Positions 1-8,111 of a stretch of 9,809 bases of DNA are shown piece after piece. The DNA is from Reyranella sp. GTDB lineage: Bacteria > Pseudomonadota > Alphaproteobacteria > Reyranellales > Reyranellaceae. The stretch's first letter is position 1; each line of letters starts with the position of its first letter. A program made the position numbers and the translations under genes. The stretch lies in contig JAUXRT010000302.1 in NCBI GenBank assembly GCA_030681635.1, positions 1 through 9,809 on the forward strand. The letters are read 5' to 3'. The notes below the pieces were generated by a model, which was not told the DNA's origin, made no database searches, and saw only the letters and a program-made list of their open reading frames with translations.

Positions 1-933
1 ATCGCGTCTCTGATGAACCGGCTGAGGGCGTTTTGTGCAACACAGCCGGAACATGACTTCGAGTTCCTGTTCACGGACAACGCGAGCGAAGACGCGACCT
101 ACGAGCGCCTCGCCGAAGAAGCGAAGTCGGACCCGCGCGTCAGGGTCGTGCGGTTCTCGCGCAATTTCGGCTATCAGCGCTCGATCCTGACCAACTTCCT
201 GCTGGCGCGGGGGGATGCCGCGGTGCAGGTCGATGCCGATCTGCAGGACCCTCCTGAAATGATCGCCCAGTTCATCGAATACTGGGAACAGGGCTATAAG
301 GTCGTCTACGGAGTCCGGCGTCGGCGCGACGAGGCCCGACTGATGGAGGCGTCCCGCAAGCTCTATTATCGGTTTATCCGCAGCATCAGCGACGTCAATC
401 TGCCGAAGGATGCCGGCGATTTCCGCCTCATCGACCGCTCGATCATCGAGCATCTGCGCACCATCCAGGACAAGAATCCCTATCTCCGCGGCCTGATCGC
501 CGGCCTCGGCCATCGCCAGATCGGCATTGCATACGATCGCGCGCCGCGCACCGCGGGGTCCACCAAGTTCAACTTCCTGCGGCTGGTGCGGCTGGGCATC
601 GACGGAGTGGTCAGCCAGTCAACGGTGCCCCTGCACTACATCACGCTGTTCGGCTTTGCGCTGTGTGGTCTGTCGGGAATCGTCTCTGTCGGTTATATCA
701 TCTACTGGGCGATACACTGGCAGACCATCGCGGCCGGGTTCACGACGATGGTGCTGTTGCAACTCTTCACGGTTGGCCTCAATGCGGCGTTCCTGGGCGT
801 GCTCGGAGAATACCTCGCTCGCGTGACCGAGAACGTTCGGGGTCACCCGTTCGTCGTGATCGAACGCACCATAAGCGGCGGGGTCGAGAGCATGAAAAAC
901 AGGGTGTTCGAAATCGGCGAGGCGCGCGAATGA
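1..933 (+). CDS. Family 2 glycosyltransferase, GtrB/DPM1-like (5' end outside window)
   Basis: Probable polyprenyl-phosphate glycosyltransferase that moves a sugar from a nucleotide donor to undecaprenyl phosphate at the cytoplasmic face of the inner membrane. The frame is open from base 1 (I-A-S-L before the first ATG at 13), and the usual N-terminal VVPVYNEE-type strand is missing, so about 15-20 residues lie outside the window and the ATG at 13 is probably internal. Counting from that ATG, the GT-A metal/donor motif DADLQDPPE is at 74-82, DFRLID at 136-141 and RTAGSTKF at 179-186. Two membrane helices follow at about 206-234 and 240-264, then the family's usual EYLARVTENVRGHPF tail at 266-280. 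The stop overlaps the rfbF start (ATGA), implying translational coupling. The family is clear, but donor sugar and acceptor cannot be read from the sequence. ArnC-like transfer is an alternative. Confidence 0.9.
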   Translation: MASLMNRLRAFCATQPEHDFEFLFTDNASEDATYERLAEEAKSDPRVRVVRFSRNFGYQRSILTNFLLARGDAAVQVDADLQDPPEMIAQFIEYWEQGYKVVYGVRRRRDEARLMEASRKLYYRFIRSISDVNLPKDAGDFRLIDRSIIEHLRTIQDKNPYLRGLIAGLGHRQIGIAYDRAPRTAGSTKFNFLRLVRLGIDGVVSQSTVPLHYITLFGFALCGLSGIVSVGYIIYWAIHWQTIAAGFTTMVLLQLFTVGLNAAFLGVLGEYLARVTENVRGHPFVVIERTISGGVESMKNRVFEIGEARE

Positions 934-1703
934 AGGTGGTGATCCTGGCCGGGGGATACGGCACGCGCCTGTCGGAGGAGACGGACATCCGGCCCAAGCC
1001 GCTGGTGGAGATCGGCGGCCGGCCGATCCTGTGGCACGTGATGAAGATCTATGCCCAACATGGCCTCAAGGATTTCATCGTCTGCTGCGGCTACAAGGGC
1101 GCATCGATCAAGTCGTATTTCGCGAACTACCTGCTCGAAAGTTCCAACGTCGTGTTCGATTTCAAGGCCAACGCAACGACCTACTTGTCGTCCAGCGATA
1201 TCGACTGGAAGGTGACGCTGGTCGACACCGGTCTCGAGACGATGACAGGGGGGCGCCTGCGTCGAGTCGCGGAGTACATCGACGGCGATACCTTCTGCCT
1301 GACCTACGGCGACGGCGTATCGGACGTCGATATCAAGGCGTCGGTGGCGTTTCACGCTACGCACGGCAAGACCGCCACCGTCACCGCCGTTCCTTCCCCT
1401 GGACGATTCGGCATTCTCGACATCGATGGCAATCAGAGCGTCTCGAGGTTCCACGAGAAGCCGGATAACGAGATGGGTTGGATTAACGGCGGCTTCTTCG
1501 TGCTCAATCGCAAAGCACTTCAGTACGTCGATGGCGACAGCTCGATCTGGGAGCGCCAGCCTCTGGAGAGGCTGGCTGCCGACGGCGAATTGCGTGCCTT
1601 CCGGCACACTGGGTTCTGGAGACCGATGGATACCCTACGCGACAAGCGCGAACTGGAAGATCTGTGGGCTTCTGGCAAGGCGCCGTGGAAGTCATGGCCG
1701 TGA
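930..1703 (+). CDS. rfbF: Glucose-1-phosphate cytidylyltransferase
   Basis: Makes CDP-glucose from CTP and alpha-D-glucose 1-phosphate, the first step towards CDP-linked deoxy and dideoxy sugars of O-antigens. The 257-residue length is that of the known RfbF family. Nucleotide-binding LAGGYGTRL is at 6-14 and the RPKPLVEIGGRPILWH block at 21-36. The metal site region TYGDGVSDVD is at 125-134, HEKP at 175-178, WINGGFFV at 184-191, and the typical GFWRPMDTLRDK near the C-terminus at 228-239. The start is the ATG at 930, which overlaps the previous stop by four bases; a longer in-frame extension upstream has no family match. The usual partner, CDP-glucose 4,6-dehydratase (RfbG), is not in this window, so what becomes of CDP-glucose here is unknown. 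Confidence 0.95.
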   Translation: MKVVILAGGYGTRLSEETDIRPKPLVEIGGRPILWHVMKIYAQHGLKDFIVCCGYKGASIKSYFANYLLESSNVVFDFKANATTYLSSSDIDWKVTLVDTGLETMTGGRLRRVAEYIDGDTFCLTYGDGVSDVDIKASVAFHATHGKTATVTAVPSPGRFGILDIDGNQSVSRFHEKPDNEMGWINGGFFVLNRKALQYVDGDSSIWERQPLERLAADGELRAFRHTGFWRPMDTLRDKRELEDLWASGKAPWKSWP

Positions 1704-2143
1704 AGACGGATGAAATGCCTGCCCCGAGGCCCATTGCATTGGTCGCCCTGGCGCGCTCGGCCCTGGCATCGCCCATCTTGCGCTTTCTCATCGTCGGCGG
1801 TGGCAACACATTGCTTTATGCTGTCCTGTCGCTGCTGTTCATGTGGCTGTTGCCGTTTAGCAAGCAGGTGTCCTCGACCCTTGCCTACCTGGCCGGTATC
1901 CCGGTTGCGTTCCTCGCGTACAAGACATTCGTCTTTCGTGCCGGATCAGCGACCAGCCACAGCGAGATCCTGAAGTTTCTGGTAACCCACAGCATAAACT
2001 TGGTGATGTCTTACGCGATGGTGGCCGTCCTGTGCGGAGGCTTCGGGTTGCCGCGCGAGGTCGGTGTCTTGGCGAGTTGCGCCGCCTTCGCGATCATTGG
2101 CTACATCTTGATGAAGCTCTGGGTATTCAGGAGCAGTTCTTAA
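1694..2143 (+). CDS. GtrA-family four-helix membrane protein (putative flippase)
   Basis: Small integral membrane protein of the GtrA family, whose members are thought to help translocate undecaprenyl-phosphate-linked sugars, usually together with a GtrB transferase. From the ATG at 1694 it has 149 residues and four hydrophobic segments at about 31-53, 60-80, 93-115 and 122-145. Family hallmarks are the LRFLIVGGGNTLLY opening at 29-42, the basic-aromatic YKTFVF at 76-81 and the terminal KLWVFR at 141-146. The start is uncertain. The ATG at 1694 has GGAAG only two bases upstream, whereas a GTG at 1700 has the same GGAAG at eight bases and overlaps the rfbF stop as GTGA; ATG 1715 and GTG 1664 are also in frame. 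All but the ATG at 1715 overlap rfbF. The pairing with the GtrB-like gene two positions upstream supports a joint role. Confidence 0.87.
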   Translation: MAVKTDEMPAPRPIALVALARSALASPILRFLIVGGGNTLLYAVLSLLFMWLLPFSKQVSSTLAYLAGIPVAFLAYKTFVFRAGSATSHSEILKFLVTHSINLVMSYAMVAVLCGGFGLPREVGVLASCAAFAIIGYILMKLWVFRSSS

Positions 2144-2147
2144 GCTG

Positions 2148-2164
2148 GTCACAAGACGTGTGAC
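2148..2164. promoter_or_regulatory. Perfect 6-bp inverted repeat upstream of the methyltransferase gene
   Basis: GTCACA and TGTGAC are exact reverse complements separated by five bases (AGACG). The dyad begins five bases after the gtrA-like stop and ends 30 bases before the methyltransferase ATG. It could be an operator for a dimeric regulator or a short hairpin in the transcript. No U-tract follows, so it is not a standard intrinsic terminator. A chance occurrence is possible at this length. Confidence 0.28.
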
Positions 2165-2194
2165 GGCAACGGATTAGGGTAGGGTCGGCAGAAT

Positions 2195-3298
2195 ATGAGC
2201 GCTTTGGAAAAATACCGAGACAAATGGCGAGAGGTGCCCGGCGGTGATGACACGGACGGGCGTGTGTTCTCGACCGGCTTGTTGGGGCTGCCGGATGAAG
2301 AGTTCCTGGCAACATGGAACGGCATGGCTGAGCGACGCGCCTCAGGGGCCATGGCATGGTTCGGACCTCTCTATCGAGATTTCTTCGCCGGCAAACGCAT
2401 CCTGGAGATTGGGTCCGGCGCCGGCGTAGATGGCATACCCATGGCTGCGCTGGGTGCTCATTGGACCTTCGCCGATATCGTGCCGACCAACCTTGAAACC
2501 ATCCGCCGCGTGGCCTCGCTCAAGGGAATCGAGGCAACTTTTCACCTGATCGGAGAAGACCTATCATTCGATGCCTTGACCGCAGGCTACGACGCGATCT
2601 TGGTAGTAGGATCGATCCACCACGTCCCCTATGACATTGCCCGTCGGGAAGCGCTCAATGCCCTGCGCTTGCTTAAGGTCGGCGGACGATGGATCGAGCT
2701 TGTCTATCCCCGCGAAAGATGGATCCGCGAAGGATCGATGTCCTTTGACAAGTGGGGCGAGCGGACCGACGGCGTACGCACGCCGTGGGTGGAATGGTAC
2801 GGCATGGAGAAAATTCGTCAGCGCCTGCATCCCGCCACATTCAAGACCGTGCTGGACTTCGATCTCCGCTCACGTGATCAACGCTGGGTGGATCTCGAGT
2901 ACCTCGGTATGGGGAGAGACACGCGGAAGTTCGTCGAAATTCCAGGGCCAGTGATCTTCGAGGCCGGGGAACGCGACGGCTTGAATTTTACGGGACCGAA
3001 AGGCGCCTTTCATCCAATCGCCCGTGTCGACCTGATACCTTTTGTTGATGCATTGACGGGCCCTTATGAGATTGACGTCGTTGTTGCAGTTAAGCACGGC
3101 GTGATCGGGATTGGGTTGACTGACGAGGAGAACAATCATTTGCCCGACTCAGAACTCGTCTTGGACAGTTCGCCAGATACCCAGACATTGACGCTGCGGT
3201 TTGCCGGCAGGCCAAAGCATTTGGTATTTCGGAATCGCCACGAGGACAGGCAAAGCAACTTTACGATCCAACACATCACGCTTCGAGAAGCGGCCTGA
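2195..3298 (+). CDS. Class I SAM-dependent methyltransferase with C-terminal beta-rich extension
   Basis: A 367-residue protein. The Rossmann methyltransferase core covers roughly residues 60-240: SAM-binding motif I ILEIGSGAGVDG at 69-80, acidic D94 at the end of strand 2, motif IV-like GYDAILVVGSIHHVPY at 131-146, and LLKVGGRWIEL at 159-169. Residues about 275-367 form a separate, beta-strand-rich region (for example VIGIGLTD at 303-310, TLTLRFAG at 331-338, KHLVFRNR at 341-348) that I do not recognise as methyltransferase; it may be a glycan-binding sandwich. No signal peptide or membrane helix is visible, so it is probably cytoplasmic. The ATG at 2195 has only a weak GGGT-type ribosome site. 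Its position in a glycan cluster suggests a sugar or glycan substrate, but this is inference. GC is lower than in neighbouring genes, about 52% by hand count over 3001-3180. Confidence 0.83.
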   Translation: MSALEKYRDKWREVPGGDDTDGRVFSTGLLGLPDEEFLATWNGMAERRASGAMAWFGPLYRDFFAGKRILEIGSGAGVDGIPMAALGAHWTFADIVPTNLETIRRVASLKGIEATFHLIGEDLSFDALTAGYDAILVVGSIHHVPYDIARREALNALRLLKVGGRWIELVYPRERWIREGSMSFDKWGERTDGVRTPWVEWYGMEKIRQRLHPATFKTVLDFDLRSRDQRWVDLEYLGMGRDTRKFVEIPGPVIFEAGERDGLNFTGPKGAFHPIARVDLIPFVDALTGPYEIDVVVAVKHGVIGIGLTDEENNHLPDSELVLDSSPDTQTLTLRFAGRPKHLVFRNRHEDRQSNFTIQHITLREAA

Positions 3299-3316
3299 TC
3301 GGCTTACAATCGACGC

Positions 3317-5035
3317 CTATCGCCGCTGCAGTCGAAAATACGGGCCCGTTGTCGGATCGGAGAAGGTCGGTGTCGCGGTGAAATTCTCGTGCAGTGCGCG
3401 ATAGAGTCCCTTGGCCTTTTCCTTGTCCGCGACCGTGGCCAGTGACGCTTCGACCTGCGCTTCGCTCCAGGTCCACACCACGTTGGCCACTACCTCGTAG
3501 CCGAGGTCCATGACCCGCTCGATCTGCCCCTTGAGATTCTTGGCCAGTTCCTCGCCCGTGGCGCTCGGCTTGTGAAGCGGGCCGTTGACCAGTGCCAGGA
3601 ATTTGAACTTCGGCTTGGCGGCGGGGGCGGGGCCGAGCTTGTCGAAGTAGGTCCAGTCACCGCCCCAGGCGTAGAACAACTCTGAGACATCCGCCTCGAA
3701 GCCATGCAGCAGGAAGACGGTGCGGGTCGGGTCGACATTGCGCTCTATCCGCGGCAGCGCCTCTCTCCAGGCCGCATCGGTGCCTCGCATTGGCGCGAGT
3801 CTGGAGGCATTGTACGCAAACAGCGCCAGGGCCAACGCCATCGCACCGCCCAGGACTGGCAGGGGGCGCCAGGGCACTGCGACCGTAAGGATCAGAGCCC
3901 AGCCGATGGTCAGCCAGGCCATGACATTGATCTGCATCTGCGGATCCTGCGGCTGGGAATAGAGGTTCATCACCTCGCCTACGGCGAAAGTGACGCCGAA
4001 GACGGCCGCCAGGACCCTCGCCTGGGGTGAGCCGCGGTCCCGCCAGAGGATCAGCAGGGAAAGGCCGGCGATGACAGCGATGCAGAACGTTGTGGCCAGC
4101 ATCTCCCGCATGATCGGCTGCAGGGACGCCGGATCGGCAATATTGGCGCCGCCCGCGAGATACTGGGCTATGCCGGCCCACAGGAGCTCGACCTTGACGG
4201 CAGAGAAGCCCGCCCAGCCCTCTGCCGTGCCCTTGCCCGTCCAAAGCAGGCTCAGGACTGGGCCGGGGTTGCCGTTTTGCGGCCCCCACAGCCACACCGC
4301 GACCTGGGCCAAGCCGACCATCGCGCCGAGGAAGAGGGCGATCCACCCGAGCCTCGCCAGGGGCCGGCCGGGGCTCACTGCGAGCGCCAGCAGCATGGCG
4401 GGCAGGGTGGGGAACATCAGCCGCCATTCGAACAGCCAGGCGATGGTGAAGAGAGCAGCCACCAGGGCGACCCGCCGTGCCGTCGGACGAACGAACCAGA
4501 GGCTGGCCAGCGCCATCGAGGCGAACATCAGCGTGTAGGACGGCATGATGTCTTCGTTGATGATGGCGAGGTTCAGGAAGAACGCCCCGGCGAGATGGAA
4601 GGCCGCGGCGGCCCAGGCGATGGAGCGGCGACCGGTGAGCTGCCGCACGAGGAGATAGACGATGCAGAGGCAGAGCGCGGCGCTGAAGGCGTTTATGATT
4701 GTGAGTTGGTGCCGCGGATCGCCTGGAAAGACACCGATCACATCGAGCAGGCGGCAGAACAGCGCCATGACCGGGTAGTAGAGATAGTTCGACGTCTCAA
4801 GGGAGGCATTGGCCGAGTCCGCGACCCAGGCCTTGATCGTCACGGCCTTGAAGACGCCGTTGCTGGTAATGCCCTGGGCATTGTCGAACCACAGGATCAG
4901 TGCGACGAACACCGCCATCGACAGGGCGAAGATGGTCGAGAGGTCGAACAGCTGACCGCCAGACGACCCGGCGATTCCCGGGGTTCTTCCCCATGACGGC
5001 GTTGCAGCCGTTGTGCTGTTCTTAAACCCCGCCAT
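3317..5035 (-). CDS. Polytopic membrane protein, GT-C-like, with soluble C-terminal domain
   Basis: A 572-residue inner-membrane protein that I cannot place in a named family. About 10-12 hydrophobic helices lie between residues 33 and 409, including 33-50, 111-130, 165-182, 188-208, 228-249, 312-330, 340-356, 371-388 and 393-409. Residues about 415-572 form a soluble domain, probably periplasmic. An acidic residue follows the first helix (D51) and an N-E-D triplet at 160-162 precedes a later helix, an arrangement that recalls GT-C transferases using lipid-linked donors (ArnT/PMT-like); this is analogy, not a motif match. The ATG at 5035 is preferred because AGAAGG stands five bases upstream; the in-frame GTG at 5041 would abut that site. 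The gene lies 93 bases downstream of the dehydrogenase and converges on the methyltransferase, 18 bases away. A transporter or a structural membrane protein remain possible. Confidence 0.72.
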   Translation of the reverse strand: MAGFKNSTTAATPSWGRTPGIAGSSGGQLFDLSTIFALSMAVFVALILWFDNAQGITSNGVFKAVTIKAWVADSANASLETSNYLYYPVMALFCRLLDVIGVFPGDPRHQLTIINAFSAALCLCIVYLLVRQLTGRRSIAWAAAAFHLAGAFFLNLAIINEDIMPSYTLMFASMALASLWFVRPTARRVALVAALFTIAWLFEWRLMFPTLPAMLLALAVSPGRPLARLGWIALFLGAMVGLAQVAVWLWGPQNGNPGPVLSLLWTGKGTAEGWAGFSAVKVELLWAGIAQYLAGGANIADPASLQPIMREMLATTFCIAVIAGLSLLILWRDRGSPQARVLAAVFGVTFAVGEVMNLYSQPQDPQMQINVMAWLTIGWALILTVAVPWRPLPVLGGAMALALALFAYNASRLAPMRGTDAAWREALPRIERNVDPTRTVFLLHGFEADVSELFYAWGGDWTYFDKLGPAPAAKPKFKFLALVNGPLHKPSATGEELAKNLKGQIERVMDLGYEVVANVVWTWSEAQVEASLATVADKEKAKGLYRALHENFTATPTFSDPTTGPYFRLQRR

Positions 5036-5095
5036 CGGCACCTTCTGCCAGATGGGTTGGATTGTGCAAGCCGTCGCGGCCCCCCTTTCCTGGAA

Positions 5096-5137
5096 GGGCG
5101 TTTGGAGACCGCTTCAGCGGTGCCGGTGCTAACGCCC
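5096..5137 (-). terminator. Nested stem-loop at the end of the dehydrogenase gene (possible attenuator)
   Basis: Outer arms GGGCGTT (5096-5102) and AACGCCC (5131-5137) are perfect reverse complements, and an inner hairpin ACCGC-TTCA-GCGGT occupies 5108-5121. The outer arm overlaps the dehydrogenase stop codon (5129-5131). There is no U-tract on either strand, so a classical intrinsic terminator is not supported. It could slow transcription, protect the 3' end of the dehydrogenase message, or be fortuitous. Confidence 0.3.
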
Positions 5138-6469
5138 CGAGCCGAGATAGAGCACGTCCGCCACATCGGCGAACTTGTCGGCGGGCAGGGTGCGCCAGAG
5201 GTCGAGCACGGTGAGGCGGTGGTCGTTGTTGCGCTTGCACCAGGCCGGGTCGATGTCCTTGTACTGCGGCCAGCCGGTGGCAACGATCAGCAGGTCGCAC
5301 TCGCGAACGGCGCCCTCGATCGAGGAGGCACCCACCACCTTGTCGCCCAGCACCCCGATGGCCGCATCCTGGGCCAGCGGGTCGTGTACGACCACGACAT
5401 AGCCCGCGTCGGCGAGCTTGGCCGCCAGCTTCACGCTGTGGCTTTCCTCGACCACTGGGGTCTGCGGCTTGTAGGAGAGGCCCATGATGGCGATGCGGGT
5501 GCCGGTCCTGGCGAATTTGGCCACGAGGCCGGACAGCCGGTCGATCTGGTAGTTGTTGATGCGGTCGGTTGCCTCGGCCACGTCGGCGCGGGCGCCGATC
5601 TTGCGGGCGAAGGCGGCGAAAGCCACGTTGTCGCGCGGGAAGCAGGGGCCGCCGTAGCCCATCGCACCCTTCAGGTACTTGGCGCCGATGCGGGTGTCGG
5701 CGCCCAGCGCCTTGGTCACGGCATCGACGTCGGCACCGGGAATACGGTCGCAGATGTCGGCCAGCATGTTGGCGTAGGAGATCTTGGTGGTGACGTAGGT
5801 ATTGACCGAGATCTTGGTCAGCTCGGCGTTGACGAAGTTCATGCGCTGCACGGGCGGCTTCTTCTCGCACATCTGCAGGTAGATGGTCTGCAGCATGTCG
5901 CCGGCCTTGGAGTCGCTCTCACCGATCAGGATCGAGTCGGGGAACAGCATGTCGCGCACGACGCTGCCGAGCGCGATGAATTCCGGATTGTAGCAAAGGC
6001 CGAGATCCGGCCCGACCTTGCGGCCCGAAGCCTTCTCCAGCGCCGCCTTGATCTCGGTGTCGGTCGTCCCGGGCATCACCGTGCTGGTGATGACCACCAT
6101 GTGGTAGCCCTTCTTGGCCTTGAGCGCCTTGCCCAGAGTCTCCATGGCCTGGAGTACGAAGCGGTTGGAAAAGAAGCCGGTGCTGTCCGACGGCGTCGGC
6201 ACGATCACGAAGCTGGCGTCGCTCTTCTGGATCGCCTCGTTGGCGTCCATGGTGGCCGACAGGCGCTCCCGGTTCGCGGCAATCAATTCGTTGAGCTGCG
6301 GCTCGACGATCGGCATCGCGCCGGCGTTCATGGCATCCACGAACGTCTTGTTCACATCGAGGCCGATGACACTGAAACCGCGGCTGGCGAGCACCGCCGC
6401 AAGGGGGGCTCCGAGCTTGCCGAGGCCGACGACTGAGACGCGAGGCAAAGAGGCTGAGGTCATTTCCAT
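5129..6469 (-). CDS. Nucleotide-sugar dehydrogenase (UDP-glucose/GDP-mannose dehydrogenase family)
   Basis: NAD-dependent cytoplasmic enzyme that oxidises the C6 hydroxyl of a nucleotide sugar to a uronic acid in two steps, supplying acidic sugars to surface polysaccharide. The 446 residues match the family length. The N-terminal Rossmann motif GLGKLG is at 15-20, PTPSD at 91-95, and STVMPGTT at 129-136. YNPEF (160-164) carries the conserved Glu163, and ELTKISVN (216-223) the conserved Lys219 and Asn223. The catalytic Cys276 sits in GYGGPCFPRD (271-280), and the C-terminal domain has GLSYKPQT at 330-337. Several motifs differ from textbook Ugd/WecC, such as P before the catalytic Cys and FIALGSVVRD at 164-173, so the exact substrate (UDP-Glc, UDP-GlcNAc, UDP-ManNAc or other) is open. 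ATG 6463 (M3) is an alternative start, with GGGA six bases upstream. The gene is divergent from pepA. Confidence 0.9.
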   Translation of the reverse strand: MEMTSASLPRVSVVGLGKLGAPLAAVLASRGFSVIGLDVNKTFVDAMNAGAMPIVEPQLNELIAANRERLSATMDANEAIQKSDASFVIVPTPSDSTGFFSNRFVLQAMETLGKALKAKKGYHMVVITSTVMPGTTDTEIKAALEKASGRKVGPDLGLCYNPEFIALGSVVRDMLFPDSILIGESDSKAGDMLQTIYLQMCEKKPPVQRMNFVNAELTKISVNTYVTTKISYANMLADICDRIPGADVDAVTKALGADTRIGAKYLKGAMGYGGPCFPRDNVAFAAFARKIGARADVAEATDRINNYQIDRLSGLVAKFARTGTRIAIMGLSYKPQTPVVEESHSVKLAAKLADAGYVVVVHDPLAQDAAIGVLGDKVVGASSIEGAVRECDLLIVATGWPQYKDIDPAWCKRNNDHRLTVLDLWRTLPADKFADVADVLYLGSGR

Positions 6470-6609
6470 TCCCGTTTTGAGGGCCGGTACTGATACTGTT
6501 GGCCGCGACGGGACGCCACCCCGAATTTGGCATTCATTGGGCGCAAATCGCTGCTTGCGCGGTAGCGCCGCAGGGGTGAAGAATCGCCGTCAAATAGCGA
6601 GGGAATCGA
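6470..6609. promoter_or_regulatory. Divergent intergenic region between the dehydrogenase and pepA
   Basis: These 140 bases separate two genes transcribed outward, so they should carry promoters for both. I see no convincing pair of sigma-70 boxes: a TTGGCA at 6527-6532 on the + strand has no good -10 box at the right distance, and a TTGACG on the - strand is likewise unsupported. The region just before pepA has a good ribosome site (GAGGGA, four bases before the ATG at 6610). Confidence 0.55.
6551..6573 (+). other. Imperfect stem-loop in the probable pepA 5' leader
   Basis: CTGC-tt-GCGC-ggta-GCGC-c-GCAG can fold into an eight-base-pair hairpin with a two-against-one internal loop and a GGTA tip. 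It ends 36 bases before the pepA ATG. It might shape the leader transcript or be a binding site, but GC-rich DNA yields such folds by chance. I recognise no known riboswitch or leader. Confidence 0.22.
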
Positions 6610-8103
<1,494 letters not shown>

Positions 8104-8111
8104 GGAATCCC

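Noticed and set aside
663..929. In-frame extension of rfbF upstream of ATG 930
   Set aside because: It would overlap the conserved C-terminus of the glycosyltransferase in another frame and has no resemblance to the RfbF family; ATG 930 gives the exact family length.
3289..3327. Inverted repeat AGCGGC/GCCGCT around the convergent gene ends, as a shared terminator
   Set aside because: Six-base arms 27 bases apart, no U-tract on either side and mostly inside coding sequence; likely chance.
4277..4996. 239-codon open frame opposite the membrane-protein gene
   Set aside because: Glu/Gly/Arg/His-rich translation without domain features, mirroring hydrophobic codons on the other strand.
5057..6436. 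459-codon open frame opposite the nucleotide-sugar dehydrogenase
   Set aside because: It lies wholly antisense to a gene with full family motifs; its protein is His/Gly/Val/Asp-rich with no domain. Long antisense frames are expected in GC-rich DNA.
6527..6555. TTGGCA as a -35 box for pepA
   Set aside because: The hexamer at the proper spacing (GCTGCT) does not resemble a -10 box.
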